Part shown: positions 11,287 through 23,651 of the stretch, one piece after another
How positions within the stretch are numbered: position 1 is the first letter of the stretch
How the letters are laid out: each line of letters starts with the position of its first letter
Assembly (NCBI GenBank): GCA_015179045.1
Contig: WHUZ01000008.1
Location: 1,488,001-1,552,000 of the forward strand
DNA length: 64,000 bases
Source: Kalaharituber pfeilii
Taxonomy: Eukaryota > Ascomycota > Pezizomycetes > Pezizales > Pezizaceae
Reading direction: 5' to 3'
Notes under the pieces: model-generated
The model's input: only the letters and a program-made list of their open reading frames with translations
Databases searched by the model: none
What the model was told of the DNA's origin: nothing
Made by a program: the position numbers and the translations under genes

Positions 11287-13918
11287 ATGGCTTCGGTAAG
11301 TCTGGCAAACGCTTGTGCCGTACCTCTCTCATGTCACTGCAGCCTTCAAGTTTGTTCTAGCCATTCTGCATGCTTGTCAATATTTGACAACTACATATCA
11401 TCTCATTTAGAACAGCACAAAGCCATGCAGAGGCTATTACAATGCCCCCTCGCTCTGTCTGCCTTCATCCACATTGACAAGGTCAGGAGAACTTGCTAAC
11501 ATAGCCTCGCTAATGCCCTCGGAGGTAAAAGCTTCAATCGCGCGCTCCACCTAATTACCACCCTCAACAACATCACCCTCATCATCCTCTCCCGCATCAT
11601 CACCATCAGTCGACACCCTCGACATTTCTGCCAAATGGCGGAACACCAATGAATATGCACCCCCCACTACCACAGCAAACACAGGGGCCCCCCATTGGGG
11701 GGCCCCACCCCGGGGCTGCAGGGTTGCCTCCAAACACAAGATTGATGGAAAAGCAGGGGGCAAGGGTTTTATGCATTGCCGACGTCAGAGGGAGCCTACG
11801 TTCTCTGAACGAATTAGCGAAACAGGCAAATGCAGATTACATTATCCATACTGGTGATTTTGGATTTTACGACTCGAGCTCACTAGATCGGATCGCGGAT
11901 AAGTTTGTCTCCAATTTTCTGCATATTGTGAATTGTGAATTTGTGGCTAATTTAATTATTACTGAAGGACTCTACGCCATGTGGCCCTATACTCTCCATT
12001 GCTCAGCGAGACACAGAGGAAAATTATCCAAGCCACTAGTCCACCTGGAATGACCATCAAGCAGCGTTTACAACAATCCAATGAACCCTTCATGCTGTCC
12101 GAACTTCCTCTCTTTTTAGAGAAGCAGTATACTCTGGATGTTCCGGTTTATACAGTTTGGGGTGCTTGCGAGGATGTTCGTGTGCTTGAAAAATTCCGTT
12201 CGGCAGAGTACAAAATTGATAAACTGCATATAATTGATGAGTCTTCCTCACGGTTATTAGATGTTGGCGGTGTTAAGCTTAGGCTTTTGGGGTTAGGTGG
12301 AGCTGTAGTGATGCATAAGCTGTTTGATAATGGGGAGGGCAAAACTACCATTGCTGGGGGGCAAGGGACAATGTGGACTACGGTGCTGCAAATGGGAGAA
12401 TTGATAGATACGGCCAACAGGGTGTATGATCCTATGGAAACTAGGATTTTTGTGACTCATGCCTCTCCTGCTAGGGACGGGTTACTAAATCAGCTGTCGA
12501 TTACGCTCAAAGCGGACTTCTCAATTTCTGGTGGATTACATTTCCGTTACGGAAGCAGTTACAATGAGTTCAGTGTTAATCCAACCTATGATGCTTACCG
12601 CGGAAAACTAGCGGCCTCAAAAGCATCCTTCAATGATGTTTGGGAAACTGTGAAAGGAGAAGTACAGCCTGCCATTGCACAAAATCAGATACAGCAGACA
12701 TATCTTGACAATACCCTCGCATTCGTGGACAAAATGCCATCTAGTGCGAATGCTGGCAGCCCTTTTGGAGGGCCAGCTGCTGGTGCTGCTTCAAGTGCGG
12801 CGGATGAGGCGGCCTTCAAGAATCAATGGAACTTTAACCTCGCGGATGCTGCATTCGGATATCTTATCCTGGAGATTGAGAACGGTAGGGTTGCAACAGA
12901 AATGAGAGCACAGGGCTTCAATTTCTCTCATAGAACTCAGATTGGAAAACCACAAACTGCCGCTGCTCTTGTTGCGCAGCAGCAACAGCAACAACAGCAA
13001 CAACAACAACAGCAGCAACAACCCACGGAAGCAACGGGAACCGCAACAGGAACGACGGCCCCACAGGTAAACACTACTTCTGGGCCGTCTGCACAAAATA
13101 ATACAAGTACCCCGGCTTCCCCCGCAGCTTCTTCTTACTCACAGCAGAATTCAACTAAAAATCAATCTGCGCCAAGTCAACCTTCTCCGCAACTCCCACC
13201 AAGTGACGGTATTCAGCCTGCGGCACCTCCGACGTCCGCTGCAGTCAATGCCCCACTTCCGGCTCCCACTCCATCTGAAAGTCAACCTGCTGCAGATTCT
13301 GCAATAACCTGTCAGCAGAAGCCTGAGTCACCAACCCTATCTGCTTCCTCACCCCATGCTAGGCCTCAAGATGGCGGCAGATATGAGAAGCATAAGAGAG
13401 GTTTGTACGTGAACAACGCTGGCAATACTCCCGAAGAGGTGAAAGCGGTGCTTCCACCGGAGATGGCGGCCAAGATTGTCGAGACGCAGGAGAAGAACTC
13501 TATGAGCACCGGCAAGAAGTATTGGTATGTATTCTTCGAAACTCCGGAGATCATGAAGGAGGTGTATCAGAATCTACCGAGTGAGATAAAAACGGGCGGA
13601 GAAAAATATAAACCCCTTGTCCAGGAGATTCAAGACTTAAAGCATACGGGGAGTAATAGGGATGGTGGAAGGGCCGGAATGAGCGATAGTAAGTGGAGAT
13701 CTGGTGATCCTAGCTATCCGAGAAGCGGAGGGGTTGTAAATAGAGGTGGCCAGGGGGGCGGTAGCGCAAGTGAAAGTGAGGGAGTGACTGGTGGTTCGTA
13801 TAGGGGGGGACGAGGAGGTTTTAGAGGTAGAGGGGATAATAAGTCTAGGGGAGGTTTTGACTCGATTCGAAGGGCGCGAGGTAGAGGGCGAGGAAGACCG
13901 GATGAGGAACAGTCATGA
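11287..13918 (+). CDS. DUF2433 protein: degenerate metallophosphoesterase-like domain with polyQ and C-terminal RGG tail
   Basis: Three exons, 11287-11295 (ATG GCT TCG only), 11532-11902 and 11968-13918, give 776 aa in one frame. Intron 1 (236 nt, GTAAGT donor, CTAAC/CTAAT branches) joins the 3-codon start exon to LQSRAPPNYHPQQHH; intron 2 is 65 nt. Without exon 1 the first ATG would be at 11649, leaving a clearly coding His/Pro-rich stretch unexplained. Residues about 80-330 match the fungal DUF2433 family, related to calcineurin-like phosphoesterases: CIADVRG stands where DxH is usual, HTGDFG at the GD motif, VWGACEDVR where GNHE is usual and VTHASPARD at the GHxP-like motif. Several metal-ligand positions are thus changed, suggesting a pseudo-phosphatase (inference). 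Then follow a Gln run (about 12980-13020), a Ser/Pro/Gln linker, a short conserved block (KYWYVFFETPEIMKEVYQNL) and an RGG/RGRG tail typical of RNA binding. Confidence 0.85.
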
Positions 13919-16005
13919 TCGAAGGTGAGATTGTGATGCAACCGGGTGAGGGCGTGTGTTGGGTTGTGGATGGTTGTGTGGTCCACCGCTTTTGTAGTCG
14001 ATGATGATGGAAGCTATTCTGATTCTCTCTGACCTCGTTATCCATCCTTTATCCCCTCTGATCTATTCCTCTACCTCCTCCTTATCCACTCCTCCTCTAC
14101 CCTTATTGCTGCACTTCACTTTCTCACTTGACGTTTCTCAACTTCTGACCTGTTATATTGTTATGCCTCTTTGTTGCTAGCCTTTTTTATCTTAACTTTG
14201 CCTGAACTTGACTCGTTTCTCACGAGTAATAATCCTTTATTGGTTCATTTTCGTTTTCCTTTTATTTTTCCTTTACGTAAGGGGCTTTTTATTTTCGTGA
14301 GCTTTTTGAGGAGTTGAGGTTGCGGCGCAGTTATAATGTGAAAAAGTGGTGACTTATAACTGGTAGACGAAAGATGAGCAAGAGGGGTGGGAATCTTAGA
14401 TGTGGGGAGAGGGAGTGGAGGTGGGGTGGTTATGGGCTTATGGAGATAAAGGGAAAATGAATAAAAACTGGGAAATGCAAACATAAATTACAATCCAATT
14501 TTTTTTTTTTCTTTTCTTGTTTTCCTGAGGCTCGGGGAAGCGTGGAGTCTAGGAGAGTGAGAACTTGCGTTTTTAAACTAATGTGTTCTAATATGTACAA
14601 CTTTCCATTCCTTTTTGGTTTTTACATATTTTTTTTTTTTTTTTTCCCGCGGGCACCAACGAGATACGTTCCGTGTTTGTAACAAAAACTTGAAACTAAG
14701 TGATATCCAGCTTTGGGAGATTGTTTTTGTTATGTTGTGTTGGATTTTTTTTTTTTTTTTTTTTTTTTTATTTTTTCTTTTTTTTAAGAAAAAAACAGAA
14801 AACTTCATATATAACGTAAGTCTCTGAGGGTGATGGTGGGGGGAGGGAGCAAAAGGCCAAGCTGGTAAACCTCTCCACCTCCCTCTCCTCCGCCCCCCCA
14901 CTTCCCTCGCCCCAGACACCAATGATTGAGGATACATATTCGAATTAAAAGGTGGCGGGGGATTCCATTTTTTTGCAAAAATCTACAATTTTTTTTTGGG
15001 GGGGGGGTGCAAAAAGGGTCGATTTTCATAATCTTCCCCCCCCCCCCCCCCACCACAAAAAATAAAATAAAATAAAATAAAATAAAATAAAATACAAAAC
15101 AGAAATTTTGAGAAAATTACATTCTACATTTTACATTTTTACATTTTACATTATCGATTCGGGGGACCAAAAAGACAAACAGGGTGGGGGTCCCAATGTC
15201 TCTCTTCTCTCTCTCTCTTCTCTCTCGAACAGAGATGCAAAACTATAACCGGGGGGGGATTTCAATTAACATTAAAAACACATCTCAAAAAATCCTGAAG
15301 AAAAATAAAAGAAAATGTACAATCAAAACCCCCTAGCTGTCTACCTGCCTGCTAACGTAATTAATTAGTTAAATTAAAATAAATAAATAACAAACCTTTT
15401 CTTCAGCATGCCACGCAAAATGCACTAATAATTTAAAACGCTCGTTACCCTGAAAACGCTCCCCATCCGCCTCCTAAAGTTAAATCAAACTTCATGACGA
15501 GGTTTTTTGTACTCTCGCAAGATCACAACCAACAACGTTTGCTCAATGAGCCCAAGATTCTCTGTCGTTTAAAATTCTAGGCTTTCATGTAACATGTGTA
15601 TTGCCAACAGTGATGAGTTAGGCAACTGGGGAATCTCGCAAAAATAAGTTCCAAGCGACACAAGGAAAAAGGCACGGAAAATAACCTTGTAACCCTCAGT
15701 CACATGATGTTCCGTACATGTCAAATAGCGAGATCGTTAAATTAATCAGCAAGCGGTAATTAAAAAAAAAGCTAAAGACTGAAGGGATAAGAAACAAAAA
15801 AAAACAGTCATAACCAACCCCCCACCCCCTACCAAATCTAGCACAGAAAAAAGTCTTGACTTTTCGAAAACGCAAGAGAAAAAAAAAAAAAAAAAAAAAA
15901 AGAGTCCCAGAGAGAACCGAAACAACCACAGTTATATACCTGAGATCATGAAATAGCTATAAACAGGTGAAAGGAGTGCATTTATTAATGGCAAAGCAAA
16001 CAGCA
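13919..16005. other. Intergenic between convergent genes; homopolymer- and microsatellite-rich
   Basis: Both neighbours end into this gap. It holds T runs (14628-14645, 14748-14769), C and G runs (around 15000-15050), A runs (15879-15900) and short TC repeats (15195-15226). I see no coding signal. The extreme base runs make indels likely in this part of an assembly. Confidence 0.6.
15056..15094. repeat. (AAAAT)n microsatellite
   Basis: About seven or eight tandem AAAAT units follow a C-run, with a further imperfect TTTTACATT repeat at about 15123-15152. No gene overlaps it. Confidence 0.9.
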
Positions 16006-19000
16006 TCAGCTTGTAGCAAGCTGCACTAAGTTCCTGTAATTTGCGAGGACACTCTGGTCCTTCCCGTAGATGAACTTGATCAACTCGATCAATTGTGCGC
16101 GAGTCTCAGGCTTGAGCTGCTCCTCTGGCGGGGACAATACCTGTGAGAAAATAGCAACAAGCTGCTGGGTCATGACAAAGACGTTGGGGTTGGATGCTCG
16201 GTCTATTGTACATAAGCAATTTGATTAGTGACTCCAACTCAGAAGAGAGATAGACGAGTGCGGAAACTTACAAAGCTGCACAAGCATCTCATATATAGGA
16301 GCATTCTCCTCAAAATCTTCCTTCAGCGGCAACTGCTGGATCAGTGGCCCGAGGACTTCGGCCAAAGGAACAGCCTCTGGATGGGCCATAATCATCCTTG
16401 CCAGACATCCGCATGCATTGTCCCGCAGTCTGTGGTGCTGCAACCGCAATAATGGCTCGAGCTTAGTGAGGATGGCAGTGTAATGCTTGATGACTTCTGG
16501 GAAATTCTGGCTCTTCAGGCAGAGAAGCCCAACAGCGTATGCTGCATTTGACTTGGTCTCTGGGTCTTCATCTGAAAGTCTGTGAAGAAGAACCCTCATA
16601 AGTTGCTAGGGCGCAATTAGTATCAAGGAAAAAGACCACTGTAACTAAGACACTTACCGTTGTGTACGTAGATATACCACCTTCCATGTATCGTATGCTA
16701 TCAGCAATGACACCAACAGCGGTACTCCTCTCTGTGGCCTCGGAGCTGCTTGCATACTTGAAGATCAATTTCTCGAAAGGGGGGAAGAGTTTATGATATG
16801 CAGGTCCCAGCGCTGCGGCAAGGCCAAGGGTTACGTCCATGGCAGTATCAATGAGAATCCAGTCATATTCAGCAGATTCCTGAAGCTCTGGAAGCTCCTC
16901 TTCTTCCTCAATATCAAGTTGACAAGTGTGCTGCTTCTTCAAAATTATTATAACTTGAGTGCAGAGCTCCTCAAGCACATTACTGTCAGTAATAATGGCT
17001 GGACCGCAAAGCTTAAGTGTCTCTGAAAGGTTGCGGCAGATTTCCGTGACAGTGCCCCTATCAACGAACATATCGATCAGCCATGAGCTAGGAGTTTTTT
17101 TTTTATGATGAAATCAACATACCTATCATGCTCATCCTTGAGCAACGTCATGGTGGCGGTCATAACCAAAACTCCAAATTTGGCCAAGTCTTGGGTTGGC
17201 TGGACAACAAGAGGAAGCCCAGGCACCCATTTGCCCATGTTGCCATCTTCCTCACTCAACTGCCAGAATGTAGCATACGCCCTCCAGAGGGTTGAAACGG
17301 CTGCTTTCCTGACACCTTCGTAAGGGTGTTGAAGTTTCTGAATCAAAACATCTACTGTTCGCTCCAAGTACGGGAGGTACCCGCGCTTGCAGTGACTGAG
17401 GACTTCTCCCATCACTTCAGCCGCAACCTCCTTCTCCAAGGCAACAGCATTGACAGCAGTGAGCTCGTCCCACACATCCTCGTCTTCTAATTCCTCGTCG
17501 TCCGTTCCAGAAATATCAATCTCTCCACCCTCAACAGCTGCTGGAGCACCAACAGAAATTTTCTTGACTTCTGCATCATCTTCGAGTAAATCGGTTTCTT
17601 CTTGATCCAGGCTTTCAAAGAGAGCATGAAGAACCTTCTCCAAGAAATGACCGAATTCTTCCTCATATACCCTAGCCATGGCAGAGAAGAACATAAAGCT
17701 AGTCTCCTTCAATCTTGGATGTCCTAGCTTTAGGGCATAATATGCGGCCTCCATGAGCGTTGTGACAAAAGGAGTAAAAGCCTCCTTGCCGACTGACTCA
17801 GAGATTCCAGTCATGGCATCCATAATGATACCACGGAGGTCAAGTTCCTGCTCACTGTCCTTGCCTTGGGCAAAAGGAAGGAGTGCATTCATAGTATCTT
17901 CGAAATATGGCATGAACAAATCCTTTGCAGATGAGGCTGTTGACCCGATGGCCGCCACTGCAGCACCCTTAAGCACCAGATCTTCTTGCTGAAACATCCT
18001 AGATAATCGGGGCATGAGATCTGGCAGATATTTTTGAACTTCTTCTCTGTCAATACCAACGAACACAGCATCAACCGCATTACATGTGGCCTTCCAGATC
18101 TCGAGCCCATCACTAGAGTCCAGAAGGCCAATAAATGCGGGGATTATTTTAGCGTGCTCTTTACCAATCTCCTCAGGGAGATCGTCTGCAAGTCGAGCAA
18201 TTGTGTGCAGAGAAGCCTGGCGTACTTTGAGCTCTGAATCTGCAAGTAAGTTGAGTACCACGGGAAGAATCGAATTGATTTGAGTGGCAACAAATTCAGG
18301 AGCACCCTCAACACACATTCCCAGACCCAACACAGCCGCTTTGCGATAGTGTGGGTCTGGAGAAGAGGTATAGCTCGGTAATACTTTGAGTAGTGGGACA
18401 ACGACTTGGGACGGCGGTAGGGAGGCAGATAGATAGTCGAGAAGCGAGAGTGCTGATCGCGAAGGTGTCATGTCATCAGCATCTTCCTCCTCTTTGAACT
18501 CAGTCACAATCTCCAACGCCCTCAAAGTGAGCTGTTCTCCAAGTTTCATAGCCTGCATCTTCATCCTCTTGTACCTCAAGCAGCTCAAGAGGAAACTGAT
18601 AGCCTTCGTACGGAAATCATCACCAACATTCTTTGCAGACGCAAGCTCCATCATGAACTGCACCAAATCCTTGAAATGGTTTGAAGTAAGTGCTGGGTCA
18701 ACAATTAAGAGCGTCTGGAAAACCTCGAAAGCAGCATTGGCCTTTTCCTCATCATTCGCATTCACGAGTTCCTTGAGGACGTTCACCATGTGCGGTAGGG
18801 TATTCCTGAAAGCAGCAACGCCCTGAGGATCATGGTCTGAAACAAGGTATTCAGCCATCTTGCCCAAGGCAAGAAGTGTGTTTAACCGGATTTGCATGCT
18901 CTCTGGGTCATTGATTGTTTGGCTGAATAGAGCAAAAAAATCTTGTGACCGATCTGATACAGCTTCCTCCAACGTCTCCAAGAGAGTGTACAAGATGTAG

Positions 19001-19519
19001 ACGCCTACCTCCCTGTCCGAGGCCTTGTTGGAGGTGGCTGCTTGGTGGAGGATTTGGGGAAGGTTTGCCCATTCTCTATTTGGAAGATCGATCTTTGCAA
19101 TTGCGCTGATCACCCTTGCAGATGAGTGGCGAGCGAGGGGGTTTGCTTCTGCAATTGTAGATTGAAGAATTATCTCTCGAAGCTGTGCTTTCAATTCAGG
19201 CGCAATCTTGCTCTCTCCCTTTTTACCACCCCAGAACTTTGGTACAAGAGACCGGGCCTCAACAGCCGCTAGCTGCCTAAGATTTTGATCTGGATGGCTT
19301 CCCAGGATATGGACCAGGGCTACTAGGGCCTCAGGCTTCGTATAGTAGTCCTGGCGGAGAGCCTGAGTCGCAGATTTCACAATCTGGGTGTCCGCTGTAG
19401 CCAACTGTTAGCCCTATCTGCAAACACGACGACCTGCCGGGGGGGTGGGGGGTGGGGGGTGGGGGAAGCGTACGAGTGAGGACATGCTGCAGCAATGAAA
19501 CGAACGCTTGTTCATCCAT
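16006..19519 (-). CDS. KAP123: Karyopherin KAP123 / importin beta-4
   Basis: Five exons read on the minus strand: 19519-19474, 19394-17123, 17057-16658, 16605-16272 and 16202-16006, giving 1082 aa with all phases matching. The first exon (MDEQAFVSLLQHVLT) supplies the N-terminal helix missing from the long frame; its intron has a GCTAAC branch and CTACAG acceptor. Nearly the whole protein is HEAT-repeat helices, with an acidic loop (DDEELEDEDVWDELTAVN) near residue 640, and the late block SNAAYAVGLLCL typical of Kap123. The family imports ribosomal proteins and histones H3/H4 through the nuclear pore, releasing cargo on Ran-GTP. Length agrees with the family (about 1100 aa). For intron 2, the acceptor at 17058 (65 nt) is preferred over one at 17088 (35 nt) because it gives DEHDRGTVTEICRN, the expected family sequence. 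Confidence 0.93.
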
Positions 19520-19855
19520 TTCACAAGTAGTATAGTACTCTGGATGCCCTTCGGTTTTGTCTTAGGAGGTGGTGTTCTATGGTGGACTGGTTGTGAGAAC
19601 ACTGAGAAGGCGCTTTTGGCCGCACTGTGGGATAAGCGGTGGCTCCCGGCACGTATTAGGATAGGAAGCCGGCGGGTGTGAACAACAAGAAAGGGTAACG
19701 GCGCGGGGGTTCAGTGAGCGTCTGGGCGAGGGTGAGGACGAGGATGGAGGGGCATGCGGTATAGGATGGATGGCTGAAGGCAGTCTCTGGCGAGCGGACG
19801 CGCAGGTACGGCGCTCTTTATATTTTTCTTGTAACTCTCTCTCTCTACCTTTGAA

Positions 19856-19858
<3 letters not shown>

Positions 19859-19901
<43 letters not shown>
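19859..19901. repeat. 43-nt poly-T run
   Basis: An uninterrupted run of T from 19859 to 19901, about 340 bp upstream of the KAP123 start. It could be a poly(dA:dT) nucleosome-excluding tract, or on the minus strand the poly-A of an old retro-insertion; no flanking duplication is evident. Confidence 0.85.
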
Positions 19902-19903
<2 letters not shown>

Positions 19904-21743
19904 TAAGCTTTACCTTTTCACAGCCATCATCTTAGTGGGGCAGACGCGCAAAAGCGGGACTGCGCCAAGATTTCAGTAGCTAGGCACGCACGAGGCTCTG
20001 GAACAGCGCGCACCCTGACATGAAATTCCGTCTCAGCCTGGTTTAGATTAGCAGCATGCATATTAGCTTGGCCTGTACCACAGCGTGCGTGCGGCAGTGC
20101 GTGGGCGTGCCAGCGGTCGGACGAAGGTGCTTGTATGTATGCATCCGGATACTTAGATTCTTGATGCCATGTATGCTGATAGTGAGGCAATAGATAATAC
20201 TATCGATAAGAGGCCTGAGCCTGTAAATCGCCATGTAGCGATTGCAAACGTAACCAGCCGTTCGACTGATCATCGTCCGTACTTGCTCTGGCTCCAGTTC
20301 AAGCCCTATACCGCGCATGGAGCAACGGACATCAAAGCAGAGCACAGCTGAAAGAACAGGAACGGCGGCGACGAGCGGAGCGCAGTGGTGGCTCTTCGAG
20401 ACTGCCAAACCGCAGCGATTGGACTCCCCCACCCATCTATACCGTCTCTGTCTCTGTCAAGAGTCGGCATAGAAGGCCCTATTGTGGAAATATCGGTGAG
20501 TTGTCTTTCCGGTTTGAGTACGCAATTGCTTTGACTGGCTCAATTGCTTTCAGATACCGGCTCTCGATGGCCTGTGTCCGCAATATTATGAGCCAGAAAT
20601 GTGAGATTTGGGTCCCAGAATACACATATCCTTTGCGGACTGGCATCGATCTGCGTACTTGGATGTCTATGATTGGGCTGTAGATGTTGGAATGCTATTC
20701 TCAAAAGCTGACGCCCCAAAGCTGCCTCTCATTTTCCAGTTGAGCATGGGTTATATAACTTATGCGCACGGTGCTGTAAACAAAAAAGCTGTCCATCTTC
20801 AGTAGGTACACACCAATCGCGGCGCTGCATATCCGCGTGGTCGTCAATATTTACCCATTCCGCCAATAATATTCACCCACACCTCCCCCTGCACATCTCC
20901 GCCCCCCCGATTGAACATCAGACCTGCCGATTCCCGATGATTTCCCCATTTCTCGGGCTAAAGAAGACATGCATCGGCTAATGTCTTATGGGAATGAACC
21001 ACGCATTCACTGTCGCAATATACAGTTACCACATGCGCGTGGCCTACCCTACAAACTTTAGTCCGACGTGCCGGTACTGTACATCGGGCTGATGTTGCTT
21101 AGAATTACTTGCTGTTGTACTTTATCTAAGGGTGCAAGTCTCAGTTGTCATGAGCGACAAACGGTAGCCAATTATCAATTCTCCTCTTCATCTCCGGATC
21201 ATATTTTCAACGTCTGCTTGACCAATTTTAGAAACATCAAATCCGGGAAATTTAAAGTGATATCAGAGAATGTGAGCCTTCAATATATCTGGCCCACGAA
21301 GCCACTTGGCAATAAATCTTCATATCCAATGGTATTGAAGTAAAACCAAACCATACTTGTTGGTAGAATTTGATAGAATTGGTATTGCTGATCTCCTTCA
21401 GTATCTCCACCATCCCAGGTCCCCCCCCCTACATGACATGTATCGGCTCGAACGAAGCCCCCCACACAATATGTACCGGCAGGATAAAGATCATGAAATC
21501 TGATATTACTTCCAGAAAAGTTAAGCCAAAACAGCACAATCTCTCGAAATCGAATTCTTTCTAATTCCGCTAAATACAAGACCTGAAATCGCTACGATGG
21601 TATAGAAAGTGCTTCAGGATGCATCTAGACGCTGATATTATGGTTACTGGCGCATCTAGACAATACTAGTAAAGGAAGCCTGTTTCCACGCGCTGTACCT
21701 TAAGTGCTGTATTCTTGATAGTAATTAGTAAGCCTTGTATTTG

Positions 21744-22575
21744 CTAGAAGTTTGAACATGCTATAAATAAGACTAACGTATATTCCTCGGGATATTTTTC
21801 CACCACATTCTTCAATTCAGCCATCTGCTCCCTCAAGTCTTCGCTTGGCTCTTCAATGATATCAAGAAATAGATTTTCTATGGCCGATTTTTGATTTTCT
21901 TTGCCTTTGCAAAGGCTTGTAGTATTTCTTTCCTCAAACTTCCGTATCTTCATCCCTTGGCCACCAACCTTTTGCCTCTAGATATTTTCATAGCCTGGCC
22001 CAACGTTGAAATACCAGCAACCAGAATGGAGCCTATTAAAGGTAGAGAGTAGGATAAAATTTCTGACCAAGCGACTGAATTATCGCGCCGCTTCCAATCT
22101 ATAAAAAAGTGTTAAACTGGAAATCACCTAGGAAAACCTTGAAATGAACATGTCATTACCCTCAAATCATCCTCCAATCTGTAAGCTAAAGAAAATTGTC
22201 ACTCATCCAGTGATGTGATACCCCATTAAGACTATAGTAGTATTAAATTCCTTCCATAATAGTGCCGAGCCTCTGCTAGTTTTTTGCTTTAAAACCGCAA
22301 GCTCGCTCGATGTCTTCAATACTTCATAGACTGCTCAAATCTATATTCCCATTCCCAGACCTAATTATGGCGCATTGCAATTTTATCAAATCTAGACAAT
22401 TGTTAGAAGGTTCAAGTTGAAGAGCCGAGCTAAGCTGATCACCCTCATCGCCATCAACTCTGATAATGCCAATACCATAAACCATTTCCCGAATTGCTAT
22501 CCCATTCCTTAGTATTGTTCCAGTTGTCACGAGTGACCGAAACCGCACAGATGTAAAGCTTACGATCGGCAACAC
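21744..22575 (-). pseudogene. Decayed or unresolved multi-exon gene with one membrane segment
   Basis: On the minus strand several short frames lie end to end: 22575-22324 (83 codons ending DLIKLQCAIIRSGNGN), a second in another frame around 22350-22205 (AVYEVLKTSSELAVLKQK), then one reading SEILSYSLPLIGSILVAG, a likely transmembrane helix, at about 22085-21960, then the 69-codon piece 21953-21744, Glu/Lys-rich (EEPSEDLREQMAELKN). Intron-like signals separate some pieces, but phases do not all match. I do not recognise the product. It may be an intact gene I failed to splice, or a broken one. Confidence 0.3.
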
Positions 22576-23478
22576 GCAAGATTAGAGCCGAACCGCCTGG
22601 CGAGATTATGAAGAAAACGCACTCGTTGTTTCACTCATCGATTGTGCCAGACGATTATGCCTTCTCTCGCTGTTTGTTCACTTGCTGATTGTTCGCTGGT
22701 TCACTAGTTGATTTACTAGAGGATTCTAACTCTTGTTCGTCGTATGTACCACTCATTTCTATTTGTGTATTTCGCCATGTATGTATAGATGGCCCAGCTG
22801 CATGTACATAGTTCTCCACTGGTCAACTACCAGAAAAGTTATACCTACCTCTACCTCTATGTGTTCGGTAGTCATTTCGCTTGAGAATCGTTAGAGTAGC
22901 TCCTACTACTGAACCGCTCGTTGCCCTGCAAACGTCAATTAGTTTACTGCAGCCATATACCTCGTGTAACCCGTAACTTCTGTACATTATGAGAACACCC
23001 TATTCTCGACACTGTGAAAATTGACATCGCCTGGCCCTTGCAATCCCAACAGCGACACCCTCTTCTCCCGCACTGACCTATGCCGATATTGGTAACAAGC
23101 AGTGGTTCTGGAGAAACTGAATTGCTCACCATATAAAAACTATTCTTCCCTTCCTCTGAGAGTCCTGCATGATCATGTCCATAATGCTGACTAGGTGAAA
23201 AGTTGCATGCAGCAATGGTGCCTCACCTTAATCTAAGTACTGTATTAACCTGCAACTATATTCTTGTATATCTTTAAGACCATCTCTTTAGGCATCTTTG
23301 ACTCATTTGGGACATCATTAGCAACTCCATCTGTACGTAAGTAGGTATGCTGGCATCGCCGGGTGAATGGAACTTGAGCTGTGAGCTGAATTTCGATTTA
23401 AGTGCACTAGGAAAACGGATACTACGATTGGTAAATGATGACTTCTAATCTGGTAGGGCTCCAGGCTAACCCGCACTA

Positions 23479-23651
23479 CAGGTGAACCTGGCTATAATGA
23501 AGGCCAAGAATCTGACCGATTTTCTTCACTATAACCAGTTTTCACTATAGCGAGGGCACTTTCTTTACCTGTGTAGACAAAGAAGCTCGCCCATCCCTTC
23601 ACTATAGCCAGGTTTTCACTAAAAGAGGTTCATTATAGCCAGGGTCACCTG
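23479..23651. mobile_element. MITE, about 173 bp, pogo/Fot1-like ends
   Basis: The left end (CAGGTGAACCTGGCTATAA, 23479 onward) and the right end (ending CCAGGGTCACCTG at 23651) are inverted repeats of 23 bp with one mismatch. Internal copies of CACTATARCCAG lie between them. The left end is preceded by TA; on the right the equivalent dinucleotide is CA. A CAG start followed by AACCTSGNTATAA resembles ends of pogo/Fot1 Tc1-mariner elements (from memory of the family). No coding capacity. Right-arm coordinates may be off by a base. Confidence 0.7.

Noticed and set aside
17088..17122. 35-nt intron in KAP123
   Set aside because: The acceptor at 17058 gives a normal 65-nt intron and the conserved DEHDRGTVTEICRN join.
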